A stretch of 64,000 bases of DNA, from the NCBI RefSeq assembly GCF_000025725.1, contig NC_013943.1, positions 2,418,001-2,482,000 of the forward strand, given 5' to 3'. Shown piece by piece: positions 9,608-20,390 of the stretch; within the stretch, counting starts at the first letter, position 1, and each line of letters starts with the position of its first letter. The DNA comes from Denitrovibrio acetiphilus DSM 12809 (GTDB taxonomy: Bacteria; Chrysiogenota; Deferribacteres; Deferribacterales; Geovibrionaceae). Under the pieces are notes generated by a model. It worked only from the letters and a program-made list of their open reading frames with translations, had not been told where the DNA came from and made no database searches. A program made the position numbers and the translations under genes.

Positions 9608-10233
9608 ACTGACTCCACTGTTTCAATTATTTCCTTTATCCTGTCATATTTAACTTTAGCCATGCTTTTGTTGCCTATGAGTCTGGCTGTGGATTCAAGT
9701 ATAGTCTCAACTTCGATCAGTCCGTTCTTTTTCAGTGTCTGCCCTGTGGAAACAAGATCCACAATAAAATCAGAAAGCCCCACAATAGGGGAAAGTTCTA
9801 TTGAACCGTAAAGTTTTATCGTTTCAACAAAAACACCTTTACTTGCGAAAAAGTTCTTAGTAAGCATCGGATATTTCGTAGCAACCACCATGTCATGCCT
9901 GTATGAAAGGTCGCTGTTTCTGATGCCTGCCACACAGAGTCTGCAAAACCCGAAGCCAAGATCGAGATATTCGTAAACGTCACTGCCGGATTCCAGCAGT
10001 ATATCTTTTCCAACCACGCCAATATCTGCGGCGCCGTGCTCCACATAAGTGGAAACATCCATATTTCTCACCATCATGAATTTGATGTTATTCTTTTCAT
10101 CATAAAAAGTGAGCCTTCTGGAATTAAAGTCCACCACGCCTTCATTAGTGATGCCTTGTTTAAGGAAAAGTTCAATAGTATCTTCTGCAAGTCTACCCTT
10201 AGGCAGAGCTACATTTACGCAGTTTTCTTTCAT
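9604..10233 (-). CDS. hisG: ATP phosphoribosyltransferase, short form
   Basis: First enzyme of histidine synthesis, condensing ATP with PRPP. At 209 residues it is the short (HisG-S) form, which lacks the C-terminal regulatory domain; in known cases it needs the HisRS-like HisZ subunit, which is not in this window. The N-terminus reads VNVALPKGRLAEDT, and the phosphate-binding loop is in DFIVDLVSTGQTLKKNGL (about 150-170). It overlaps murA by one base and bamA by four. It stands alone from other his genes. Confidence 0.95.
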   Translation of the reverse strand: MKENCVNVALPKGRLAEDTIELFLKQGITNEGVVDFNSRRLTFYDEKNNIKFMMVRNMDVSTYVEHGAADIGVVGKDILLESGSDVYEYLDLGFGFCRLCVAGIRNSDLSYRHDMVVATKYPMLTKNFFASKGVFVETIKLYGSIELSPIVGLSDFIVDLVSTGQTLKKNGLIEVETILESTARLIGNKSMAKVKYDRIKEIIETVESV

Positions 10234-11492
10234 TATTCTTTAACCCGTTTTAGTTTTGCACCCACACCGTTCAGCTTATCAACAAAATTTTCGTACCCTC
10301 TGTCCAGATGATAAAGTCTGGAAACAGTTGTCTCCCCCTCCGCCATGAGAGCAGCAATAACAAGGCTTGCGCTTGCACGAAGATCAGAAGCCATTACAGG
10401 AGCACCTGTCAGTTTAGCAACGCCTTTGATAATTGCAGATTTGTCTTTCAGCTTAATATCCGCCCCCATCCTCTTTAGCTCTGCAACATGCATAAACCTG
10501 TTTTCAAAGATGGTCTCGGTAGCAACGGAAACTCCTTCGCTGCAAGCCATAACAGCCATAAACTGCGCCTGCATATCCGTAGGAAATCCCGGGTACGGGA
10601 GGGTTGTTATATCAGTAGCACTCAGCGGTTTGTTTTTGATAACCTTCAGAGTTGTGTCGTTAATCTTTTCTATTTTAACACCGGACTCTTTAAGCTTCTC
10701 CAGTGTTGTTCTCATCTGCAGTAAGGGCACATTCGTAAGCTCCACTTCACCGCCGACTCCTGCGACACAGCAGAGAAATGTTCCGGCTTCTATCCTGTCA
10801 GGCATAACGATATAGTCAGCACTGTTCAGGCTGTTCATCCCCTTAATGCGGATCTCTTTTGTACCTTCACCTTCAATGTCTGCCCCCATCTTTTTCAGAA
10901 AGCGGGCAAGGTCAACAACTTCCGGCTCCTGAGCAGCATTGCGGAGAACTGTTTCCCCTTCTGCAAGGGTTGCAGCCATCATGATATTCTCTGTACCTGT
11001 TACTGTAACAATATCAAATGTAATCTCAGCGCCCTTCAGCCTTTCGCACACAGCTTCGACATAGCCGTGCTCAACTTTAATCTCTGCCCCCATAGCCTCC
11101 AGGGCTTTCAGATGCAGATCGACAGGACGTTCACCTATGGCACAACCACCCGGCAGAGAAACCCGTGCACGCCCTTTTCTCGCAACCAGAGGTCCGAGAG
11201 TGAGCACGCTTGCACGCATAGTTTTTACCAGTTCATAGGGAGCTTCTATTTTTTCAGGTTCGAATTTGCTTTTGAGTGTGACGGTTCTCCCGTCTCTTTT
11301 TGATGAAATGCCCAGCTCATTCAACAGCTTAAGCATTGTATTGATATCAACAAGCTCCGGTGCTTCAGATATTTTAAATTCGCCATCTGCGAGAATAACA
11401 GCCGCCAGAATCGGCAGAGCTGCATTCTTAGCACCACTAATCCGGATGGAACCCTTTAAAGGTCTTCCACCATCTATTACAAGTTTATCCAA
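10233..11492 (-). CDS. murA: UDP-N-acetylglucosamine 1-carboxyvinyltransferase MurA
   Basis: First committed step of peptidoglycan synthesis, transferring enolpyruvate from PEP to UDP-GlcNAc. The 419-residue protein has SGAKNAALPILAA near the N-terminus, the fosfomycin-target cysteine in LPGGCAIGERPVDLHL (about 115), and YPGFPTDMQAQ (about 300). It overlaps prmC by 16 bp at its 5' end and hisG by one base at its 3' end. Confidence 0.97.
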   Translation of the reverse strand: MDKLVIDGGRPLKGSIRISGAKNAALPILAAVILADGEFKISEAPELVDINTMLKLLNELGISSKRDGRTVTLKSKFEPEKIEAPYELVKTMRASVLTLGPLVARKGRARVSLPGGCAIGERPVDLHLKALEAMGAEIKVEHGYVEAVCERLKGAEITFDIVTVTGTENIMMAATLAEGETVLRNAAQEPEVVDLARFLKKMGADIEGEGTKEIRIKGMNSLNSADYIVMPDRIEAGTFLCCVAGVGGEVELTNVPLLQMRTTLEKLKESGVKIEKINDTTLKVIKNKPLSATDITTLPYPGFPTDMQAQFMAVMACSEGVSVATETIFENRFMHVAELKRMGADIKLKDKSAIIKGVAKLTGAPVMASDLRASASLVIAALMAEGETTVSRLYHLDRGYENFVDKLNGVGAKLKRVKE

Positions 11493-12298
11493 CTAACTAC
11501 CCTTTCAATATGCTGATAATCTTTGGTGACAGAACAGTCTTTTGCATATCCGGAATCAAGCAGCTTTTGGTACTGCCCGATGCCCAGTTCAAAGAATGCA
11601 CCACCCCCGTTTTTATTACATAAATAAGGTATCATGTCCAATAGTTTTTTATAAAATAAAATGTCGTCTTTACCTGCTGAAAGGGCGTTTTTAGGTTCAT
11701 ATTTCAATGATTTAGCAGACAACAGCCACTCTGATTCTGAAAGATAAGGCGGGTTGCATGTGACAATGTCAAAAGTCCCTAATCCAAGTTCCTTTATCCT
11801 TAATGCATCCCCTTTCACAAAATCAACCCGTTCGGCTATCCCATGTGTATCAGCATTAAATTTTGCAGCGTCAAGAGCACCTTCGCTTATATCCAGCCCG
11901 ATCCCCTCAGAGTCCGGCAAACTGCTCATCAAAGCTGTGAGTATGCATCCTGACCCTGTACATATGTCAAGAACACGCAAATTTTCCCTTTTGCCTGCAA
12001 ACTTCAACGCCTCATCCACCAGTATTTCCGTCTCAGGTCTGGGGATAAGTACATTTTCATCAACATACATATCAAGACCATAAAAATTTTTATTCTGAAT
12101 AACATAGGCAAGAGGTTCATCTGCATTAATGCGGGCAAGCTTTTGTTTAGTTTCTCTTGTAATCTCAACATGTTCGTTAAGATTCACAGAAATAAGAGTA
12201 TAGGGTATTCCTGTAGTGTGTGAAGCAAACTCAATGGCATCACTTCTATTATCAAAATATTCTGTTTGAAGATATTGTAAATATTCTGCAACATTCAC
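11477..12298 (-). CDS. prmC: Release factor glutamine methyltransferase PrmC (HemK)
   Basis: Methylates the Gln of the GGQ motif in RF1 and RF2. The 273-residue protein has an N-terminal helical domain, the SAM motif VLDICTGSGCI (about 114-124), and the catalytic NPPY in CNPPYLSESE (about 185). The start is GTG at 12296-12298 behind AAGGA. Its ribosome-binding region lies inside the near end of a duplicated upstream segment (see repeat). The neighbour of its substrate gene prfA, as is usual. Confidence 0.95.
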   Translation of the reverse strand: MNVAEYLQYLQTEYFDNRSDAIEFASHTTGIPYTLISVNLNEHVEITRETKQKLARINADEPLAYVIQNKNFYGLDMYVDENVLIPRPETEILVDEALKFAGKRENLRVLDICTGSGCILTALMSSLPDSEGIGLDISEGALDAAKFNADTHGIAERVDFVKGDALRIKELGLGTFDIVTCNPPYLSESEWLLSAKSLKYEPKNALSAGKDDILFYKKLLDMIPYLCNKNGGGAFFELGIGQYQKLLDSGYAKDCSVTKDYQHIERVVSWINL

Positions 12299-12523
12299 AA
12301 GGAAGTTCCTTGCTCCTTAACACTAAACTTTATAAATATCATATACTGGCTCATCTTGCGCCTTCCGCTGGTCGGCTGATATCCAAATCACCATCAATAC
12401 AGAGCATGGGAAAACAACCTTAAACTCAAGGAAGTTCCTTGCTCCTTAACACTATACTTTATAAATAGCCTATGCCGGCTAGCCTTAAGCCTTCCGCTGG
12501 TCGGCTGACATCAAAAACCACCA
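12298..12523. repeat. Duplicated prmC upstream segment, two copies at a 129-bp period
   Basis: Two copies of a segment of about 97 bp lie at 12298-12394 and 12427-12523. Both contain CAAGGAAGTTCCTTGCTCC and CTTTATAAATA, and both end near CCTTCCGCTGGTCGGCTGA (12361-12379 and 12490-12508); both blocks are offset by exactly 129 bp. The near copy carries the prmC Shine-Dalgarno and GTG start; in the far copy the start position is changed (minus-strand GAG). Each copy holds the short dyad AAGGAA-G-TTCCTT. The interval between prmC and prfA otherwise contains no gene. Confidence 0.85.
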
Positions 12524-12561
12524 GCCCAGCAATAGTTAAGACATCATAGGTTTATTACTAT

Positions 12562-13632
12562 TTATCCTAAACCTGATTCCTGAAGACGTTCAGCCTGATC
12601 GAAGGCAATTGTAGCATCAATCATATCTTCCATTTCACCCAAAAGGAATCTGTCAAGGTTTGCGGACTCTTTAATACGGTGATCTGTAACTCTGTTCTGA
12701 GGAAAATTATAAGTTCTGATCCGTTCGCTTCTGTCGCCGGAGCCAACCTGAAGTTTACGGCTTGCAGCCTCTGCGGACTGCTTCTTCTGTATCTCAGCTT
12801 CAAGAATTTTAGACTTGAGAAGCTTCATAGCCTTTTCACGGTTTTTGATCTGGCTTCTTTCATCCTGACATGAAACAACAACGCCTGTCGGGATGTGGGT
12901 CATTCTAACGGCAGAGTCTGTTGTGTTAACATGCTGACCACCCGCTCCGCTTGCACGGAAAACGTCTATACGCAGATCTTTCTGCTCGATATGCACATCG
13001 ACATCTTCCGCCTCTGGCAATACCGCCACTGTGCAGGCTGATGTGTGTATACGACCGCCGGATTCTGTCTCCGGCACACGCTGAACCCTGTGCCCGCCAG
13101 CCTCGAACTTAAGCTTGCTATAGGCTCCATGCCCCTTAACAAGCGCCACCACTTCTTTATAGCCGCCAACACCGGTTTCGTTAAAGTCAACTACTTCAAC
13201 TTTCCAGCCGTTCATTTCAGCGTATTTAGTATACATTTTCAAAAGGTCTCCGGCAAAAAGTGACGCTTCGTCACCGCCTGTACCTGCCCTTATTTCAAGG
13301 AAAATATTCTTATCATCGTAAGGATCTTTGGTGAGAAGTGACTTTTTGAGCTCGTCTTCAAGCTCATCAAGAACACCCTTCTTCTCTTCAAGTTCCATCT
13401 CGGCGAGTTCCACAAGATCTTTATCGTCAGAGGTCTTTATAATGCTGTGCGCTTCATCAACCGCTTCTTTCTCAGCAAGATATTCTTCGTATCTCTCCAC
13501 AACAGGCTTAAGCTCTGCGTGTTCCTTCGCTGTTTTCTGAAAAGCCATATTGTCTTTCATCAACTCCGGATCCACGAGCTTGTCGGTTAGTTCATAATAT
13601 TTCTTTCTGACTTCATCCAGTTTATCAAACAT
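12562..13632 (-). CDS. prfA: Peptide chain release factor 1
   Basis: Recognises UAA/UAG and triggers peptide release. The 356-residue protein has the GGQ loop in RASGAGGQHVNTTDSAVR (about 230) and the GTGGDEASLFAGDL segment (about 118). The stop-codon anticodon region PETESGG (about 185) has the RF1-type context. Starts ATG 10 bp after the DUF1385 gene; prmC follows after the duplicated segment. Confidence 0.97.
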   Translation of the reverse strand: MFDKLDEVRKKYYELTDKLVDPELMKDNMAFQKTAKEHAELKPVVERYEEYLAEKEAVDEAHSIIKTSDDKDLVELAEMELEEKKGVLDELEDELKKSLLTKDPYDDKNIFLEIRAGTGGDEASLFAGDLLKMYTKYAEMNGWKVEVVDFNETGVGGYKEVVALVKGHGAYSKLKFEAGGHRVQRVPETESGGRIHTSACTVAVLPEAEDVDVHIEQKDLRIDVFRASGAGGQHVNTTDSAVRMTHIPTGVVVSCQDERSQIKNREKAMKLLKSKILEAEIQKKQSAEAASRKLQVGSGDRSERIRTYNFPQNRVTDHRIKESANLDRFLLGEMEDMIDATIAFDQAERLQESGLG

Positions 13633-13642
13633 ATGATCTCCG

Positions 13643-14542
13643 TTAGAGTATAGTTATCCCTTCCTCAGGAATGGGCATATCAAGAGAAGCTCTGATGGAT
13701 ATAAGCGCCACCTCAAGCTGACTGTCATCCGGCTCCTGAGTCGTTATCTTCTGTACGAGAAGACCGGGGAGTATTAATAATTTCATTATTGGATTTTCAA
13801 AGTGCTTTCCGCTGAACTTCAGTATCTCATAGCTGATACCTGCTATCACAGGGATAAACACAAGCCTTGCACCAAGCTTAATAAAAAAGTTTGCATCATT
13901 AGGTATCAGCGAAAAAACCATTATGCACACCAGCATAAGTATAATCAGAAAACTTGTTCCGCATCTGGGGTGAAACCTGCTCTGTAAGCGTGCATTTTCA
14001 ACAGTAAGATCAAGTCCCTGTTCATAGGTGAATATAGCCTTGTGTTCGGCTCCGTGGTACTCAAACACACGTTTTATGTCTTTCATAAAAGATATTACCC
14101 ACACATATATAACAAAAAACACCACCCGAACTATCCCATCAATCCCGTTATACACAAGAGACGAGTGCTCCGCAGCAGGAAATATGTGTTTAGAAAGCTC
14201 CGTCACCTGAAGCGGAAGGTATATGAAGAGCAGGAGACCAAGCCCTATGCCTGTCGCCATACTGAAAAACATTGCCCATTTACCTACCTTCTCCTCACCT
14301 TCTCCGGTGGAGTGATAGGCGCTGAAGTTCAGAGCACGGATGCCGAGTATCAGGGCATCGTAAAGAGCAATGAGCCCTCGCACAAGAGGCTTTTTGAAAA
14401 GCCAGTTTTTATCTATTTTCACTTCCTCTTTCTTGAGGACTATTTCATCTTTGCTTTTCCGGACAGCGATCACAAATTTAGAGGGAGCTCTCATCATAAC
14501 GCCTTCGATGACAGCCTGCCCGCCGATGCTAGGTTTTGACAT
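13643..14542 (-). CDS. DUF1385 membrane protein
   Basis: A 299-residue protein with IGGQAVIEGVMMRAPSKF at its N-terminus, the DUF1385 hallmark, and EYHGAEHKAIFTYEQGLDL and HPRCGTSF further on, conserved His/Glu/Cys motifs that suggest a metal site. Four or so hydrophobic segments (about 85-110, 130-155, 205-255) point to the inner membrane. The rpmE-DUF1385-prfA-prmC order is common in bacteria. Function is not established for the family. Confidence 0.9.
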   Translation of the reverse strand: MSKPSIGGQAVIEGVMMRAPSKFVIAVRKSKDEIVLKKEEVKIDKNWLFKKPLVRGLIALYDALILGIRALNFSAYHSTGEGEEKVGKWAMFFSMATGIGLGLLLFIYLPLQVTELSKHIFPAAEHSSLVYNGIDGIVRVVFFVIYVWVISFMKDIKRVFEYHGAEHKAIFTYEQGLDLTVENARLQSRFHPRCGTSFLIILMLVCIMVFSLIPNDANFFIKLGARLVFIPVIAGISYEILKFSGKHFENPIMKLLILPGLLVQKITTQEPDDSQLEVALISIRASLDMPIPEEGITIL

Positions 14543-14897
14543 TTAAATTTAACTCCTATAAGTTTCAGATTGCTAGTATATGAATTTTCAGTAAAAATGC
14601 CAGTCATTTCAGTATCAGACTCTAAATGCTTTATGAGGGCTTGCCATTTCCAATGTACCTCGTAGCACTCAGTTTCGGCTTTTTTTATACTTAGGCAACA
14701 GGCTTCTCAACTGCTTATTCTGACAAAAAACTACGGATAATATCCTGTCAGATAGACCTTATTTAAATAGATATTAATTAAATGAATAGATGCTAAAAAA
14801 CTAAAGTTTAAAAAGAATTCAGGCAAAAATAAAGCCCGACGGCATAAAACCATCGGGCAGTTATTTATAAAAGTATCGTCAACAAAAGAGTAATAGA
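14543..14897. other. Intergenic region between DUF1385 gene and rpmE
   Basis: 355 bp, AT-rich. Apart from the rpmE terminator at its right end I see no gene, tRNA or recognised RNA. Short open frames here lack a ribosome-binding site and any family resemblance. It must hold the promoter for the DUF1385-prfA run; I could not place one convincingly. Confidence 0.5.
14821..14858 (-). terminator. Intrinsic terminator after rpmE
   Basis: On the minus strand GCCCGATGG / CCGTCGGGC pair as a stem (14834-14858) around a short loop, followed by TTTATTTTT. It lies about 40 bp after the rpmE stop. Confidence 0.85.
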
Positions 14898-15107
14898 TTA
14901 CTTGTTTTTGTTGTATTTTTTCATGAACTTCTCTACACGGCCGGCAGTGTCAATAAACTTCTGCTTACCGGTAAAGAACGGGTGACATTCAGCACAAATA
15001 GCCACTGATGCTTTATCTTGATCAACAGTTGATTTTGTGTGAAACTCTGCTCCGCAAGCACATCTGAAAGTGATGTCTTTGTAGTCAGGATGAATATCTT
15101 TTCTCAT
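14898..15107 (-). CDS. rpmE: 50S ribosomal protein L31 (zinc-binding type)
   Basis: A 69-residue ribosomal protein. Two cysteine pairs, CACG (about 17) and CAEC (about 38), mark the zinc-containing RpmE form rather than the zinc-free YkgM/RpmE2 form. The C-terminal [20 protein letters not shown] is typical. Lies downstream of rho, with its own terminator. Confidence 0.97.
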   Translation of the reverse strand: MRKDIHPDYKDITFRCACGAEFHTKSTVDQDKASVAICAECHPFFTGKQKFIDTAGRVEKFMKKYNKNK

Positions 15108-15220
15108 TTATTTGTACCTCATAGTGTTACGCTTTCGGCGTCCCCCTTCGGACAGAACTATTCCAACAGCCCTGTCAGGGAATACGGGTTATATCACAAC
15201 CTAAATTTTATATCAAGGGG

Positions 15221-16462
15221 TTATTTCCCCATGTTTTCCAGAAACTCAATATTGGATTTTGTCCCTTTCATCTTATCAAGGAGAAATTCCATAGCGTCCA
15301 CAGCATTCATGTTTGACAGGAAGCGGCGGAGTATCCATATCTTGTTAAGCTCATCTTTTGTAAGAAGCAGTTCTTCCCGTCTTGTGCCTGATTTGTTGAT
15401 ATCAATAGCAGGGAATGTTCTGCGCTCAACAAGTCTTCTGTCGAGGTGAAGCTCCATGTTGCCAGTTCCTTTGAACTCTTCATAGATAACTTCGTCCATT
15501 CTGGAACCAGTGTCAACCAGAGCAGATGCAATGATTGAGAGTGAACCGCCTTCTTCTATATTTCTGGCTGCACCAAAAAATCTTTTTGGCTTGTGCAGAG
15601 CGTTGGAATCCACACCACCGGAAAGGACTTTACCTGACGGCGGTTCAATGGAGTTGTATGCTCTCGCAAGTCTTGTTATAGAGTCGAGCAGAATAACCAC
15701 GTCTTTCTTATGTTCAACAAGCCTTTTCGCTTTATTCAGAACCATTTCTGCAACTTGAACGTGCCTGTAAGCCGGTTCGTCAAATGTTGAACTGATAACC
15801 TCAGCGTCAACAGAACGCTGCATGTCAGTAACTTCTTCTGGTCTTTCGTCTATAAGCAGGATAATGAGGAAAACTTCCGGATGGTTGGTGGTGATGGCGT
15901 TTGCAATGCTTTTCAGAAGCATTGTTTTACCTGTTTTCGGGGGAGCCACGATAAGTGCCCTCTGCCCTTTACCGATAGGAGCAAGCAGGTTCATAATACG
16001 TGTCTCGTAAGCTATCGGCTTGTACTCAAGCTGCAGCCTCTCCTCCGGAAAGAGCGGTGTGAGGTTTTCAAACAGAGTCCGTATCCTTGATGCAGCCTCA
16101 AAATTGACCTCTTCCACTTTTAAGAGAGCGAAGTATTTCTCATTGTCTTTCGGCGGTCTTATCTCGCCTGCGACAGTGTCACCGTTTCTAAGACCGAATT
16201 TACGGATCTGAGCTGGTGAGACATAAATATCGTCAGGTCCCGGCAGATAGTTATAGTTAGGAGAGCGGAGGAATCCGAATCCGTCAGGAAGTATCTCTAT
16301 GACACCCTGTCCATATATCTGTCCGTTTCTTGCACTTGTTTGTTTGAGTATTTCAAAGATTAGTTCTTGTTTAAGGAGTCCGTCTGAGTTCTCGATGCCT
16401 GTAGAAATGGCTATTTCCACCAGTTCTTCGATGGGTTTCTTTTTCAAATCAGTAAGGTTCAC
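15221..16462 (-). CDS. rho: Transcription termination factor Rho
   Basis: Hexameric RNA helicase that ends untranslated transcripts. The 413-residue protein has an N-terminal Rho-N helical domain, a cold-shock RNA-binding domain ([17 protein letters not shown], about 52-68), Walker [14 protein letters not shown] (about 172) and the Q-loop/R-loop region RLARAYN. The start is GTG behind GGAG. A promoter and hairpins precede it, compatible with leader-based autoregulation as known for E. coli rho, but that is inference. Confidence 0.97.
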   Translation of the reverse strand: MNLTDLKKKPIEELVEIAISTGIENSDGLLKQELIFEILKQTSARNGQIYGQGVIEILPDGFGFLRSPNYNYLPGPDDIYVSPAQIRKFGLRNGDTVAGEIRPPKDNEKYFALLKVEEVNFEAASRIRTLFENLTPLFPEERLQLEYKPIAYETRIMNLLAPIGKGQRALIVAPPKTGKTMLLKSIANAITTNHPEVFLIILLIDERPEEVTDMQRSVDAEVISSTFDEPAYRHVQVAEMVLNKAKRLVEHKKDVVILLDSITRLARAYNSIEPPSGKVLSGGVDSNALHKPKRFFGAARNIEEGGSLSIIASALVDTGSRMDEVIYEEFKGTGNMELHLDRRLVERRTFPAIDINKSGTRREELLLTKDELNKIWILRRFLSNMNAVDAMEFLLDKMKGTKSNIEFLENMGK

Positions 16463-16576
16463 GCTTTTTCTCCATTGGTTCGTGTAGTAGTTTATTAAGG
16501 TTTGTGGAACCGATTAAATATAATTAACAGCAGGTTTGTAATATTCTGAATATTCTCGTTTTGTTTTAATTGAATT

Positions 16577-16673
16577 TAAAAAAATACGAAACACTGCCGA
16601 TTGACAGTAGGTCCTGGAGGCTTTCAGAGCCCCCTATCAAAGTAAAGTTAATCTGAAACAGCACATCTGTCAA
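16577..16673 (-). promoter_or_regulatory. Probable rho promoter and attenuator-like leader
   Basis: TTGACA (16668-16673) and TAACTT (16645-16650) are 17 bp apart on the minus strand. The predicted leader then contains a 7-bp hairpin (GGGGGCT/AGCCTCC, 16616-16634) and a second, ACTGTC-AATC-GGCAGT (16593-16608), followed a few bases on by seven Ts. The distance from stem to T-run is longer than in a canonical terminator, so attenuation is only a possibility. The rest of the interval to the lipoprotein gene shows nothing recognisable. Confidence 0.4.
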
Positions 16674-16759
16674 GCAAAAGGTAGCAGACTTTTCCTTAAT
16701 GTTAAGAATTTTTATTTTCCGCCCCGCATCCGAATTTCCAGTTATCAGTGCAGGCTGTA

Positions 16760-17581
16760 TCAGTCAGCCGAACTTTCCGAGAGACTGCCGGAGCAGCTCG
16801 CAGTATAAGATATTTGGCACAAAGATGAAAACAGTCCGGTGGTGTCAGGGCTGAAACATACCAGTCTTATCAGCTGGTTACTGTAACCTCCGAATGCCCT
16901 TTCAACCCTGTCCATAAGAGCATCCTCGAAATAATCATCAAGATTTTCGTGATATCGTGCCGGATATTTCACATCTGAAACTTTATCGCTACTGAAGCTC
17001 AGTATTGAGCTTGTCCTTTTAAGGTCTGCGTCATAAATATCTTCAAAGAATGAAATAACATCTGCAAAACTGCCACACTTCGCGTCCCATGCATCTGTCG
17101 TACCGGCATCCCCCAAAAAGGCAGAAACGTTGTACGAATCATCTGTAAATTCATCAGAAGAGTCTTTATATTCACCAATAGTGACCACAACTTTATAAAT
17201 GTCAGCCTTTTTGACAGAATGACTTATCTCCAAAGGAGTCCCGGCAAGGACGGCATCAGCAAAATCCTCATAAGGATCTGAAACATAAATAACTGATACA
17301 CCTCCATCTTCAAAATAGCTTACTTTAATACCGCTGACATCTTCACCACCTTTGTCAGTCACCGTTAGTTCAAAATCAATATCTGAATCTTCGGAGTGCA
17401 CATTAAGCCTGCCGTCAGAGTCTGTCACCCCAGACACAATCCCATCCCCTTTTGCATAAGTTATGGAAGGATGTTTTGTATCATCATCGTCTTCATCGTT
17501 AGAAACCCCGATATAGACCTGACAGGCTGTCAGCAGCAGAATATTTATAAACATAAAACAAAAGATAAAAGCTCTTTTCAT
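16760..17581 (-). CDS. Predicted lipoprotein, unknown function
   Basis: 273 residues, not recognised. The N-terminus has a lipoprotein signal peptide, with lipobox LTAC at about residues 17-20, followed by an acidic linker (DEDDDD). A beta-rich stretch resembling an Ig-like carboxypeptidase-regulatory segment (GIVSGVTDSDGRLNVHSED) comes next, then alternating helices. The residue after the lipid cysteine is Gln, so outer-membrane sorting is likely. It follows ppsR on the same strand with a 39-bp gap. It could be lineage-specific. Confidence 0.75.
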   Translation of the reverse strand: MKRAFIFCFMFINILLLTACQVYIGVSNDEDDDDTKHPSITYAKGDGIVSGVTDSDGRLNVHSEDSDIDFELTVTDKGGEDVSGIKVSYFEDGGVSVIYVSDPYEDFADAVLAGTPLEISHSVKKADIYKVVVTIGEYKDSSDEFTDDSYNVSAFLGDAGTTDAWDAKCGSFADVISFFEDIYDADLKRTSSILSFSSDKVSDVKYPARYHENLDDYFEDALMDRVERAFGGYSNQLIRLVCFSPDTTGLFSSLCQISYTASCSGSLSESSAD

Positions 17582-17620
17582 TTCAGAACACCCTCTACTT
17601 ATTTTGCAGAAACAAACCAG

Positions 17621-18430
17621 CTATAATTCCATGTCCCTACCATAAACAGTGTGTATTATCTCCCTTGCGGTTTCCTCAATACTCTTATTCGTGGTGTCTA
17701 TCATGCTCCACTTACGATTTTTACGGATAAGCTCGTAACAAAATTCAACTTCAGCAAAGATTTTCGGCAGATTATTATAATTACTAGTGGTTTTATAGTG
17801 ACGCAGCCGCGCAGAACGCACTTTTTGCAGAACTTCAGGGTCCATAACCAGCAGAACGACTTTATGCTGTTCCACCTTAAAAACCTCTTCAGGAATAGGT
17901 ATCTCCGGAACAAGCGGAATATTAACAACTTTAAATCCCTGCTGAGCAAGGAAAAAAGATGTCGGTGTCTTTGATGTGCGTGACAACCCGAGGATGATGA
18001 GGTCTGCCTCGTTCATCCCCCTCATAAGCTTCCCGTCGTCGTGGGTGAGTGTAAACTCCATCGCTTCGATACGCTTGAAATATTTTTCGTCAACCTTACG
18101 CAGAAGTCCCGGTTTTTCCAGCTGAGGCTTGCCCATATAACTTTCCAGGCTGTCAAGCGGCGGTCCAAGCAGGTCAATGCTTTTAAGTCCGTTCTCAGCG
18201 CAGAATCTCCTCACGATGTCCCTGAAACCTTTACTAACCATTGTATAGGCTATAAAGGAATAGTCCATTTTGGCGTGATTCAGGATTGAAACAAGCTGTT
18301 CCTCTCTGTCCACCATGGAATAAACAGTAAACTTTGCATCCGGCTTGTCAAACTGCAAAAGAGCTGCGCGCATGATGCTCATGGCACTTTGACCAGTACC
18401 GTCAGAAATAATGTAGATTCTGTCAGACAT
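17621..18430 (-). CDS. ppsR: PEP synthase regulatory protein (kinase/pyrophosphorylase, DUF299)
   Basis: Bifunctional ADP-dependent kinase / Pi-dependent pyrophosphorylase that controls PEP synthase (or PPDK) by threonine phosphorylation. Started at ATG 18428-18430 (after GGGAGAG, one base after the ligA stop), giving 269 residues beginning SDRIYIISDGTGQSA, as in the family. The P-loop-like motif GLSRTSKTPTS is at about residue 148. A longer in-frame reading exists upstream inside ligA but has no support. The target kinase gene is outside the window. Confidence 0.93.
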   Translation of the reverse strand: MSDRIYIISDGTGQSAMSIMRAALLQFDKPDAKFTVYSMVDREEQLVSILNHAKMDYSFIAYTMVSKGFRDIVRRFCAENGLKSIDLLGPPLDSLESYMGKPQLEKPGLLRKVDEKYFKRIEAMEFTLTHDDGKLMRGMNEADLIILGLSRTSKTPTSFFLAQQGFKVVNIPLVPEIPIPEEVFKVEQHKVVLLVMDPEVLQKVRSARLRHYKTTSNYNNLPKIFAEVEFCYELIRKNRKWSMIDTTNKSIEETAREIIHTVYGRDMEL

Positions 18431-18431
18431 A

Positions 18432-20390
<1,959 letters not shown>

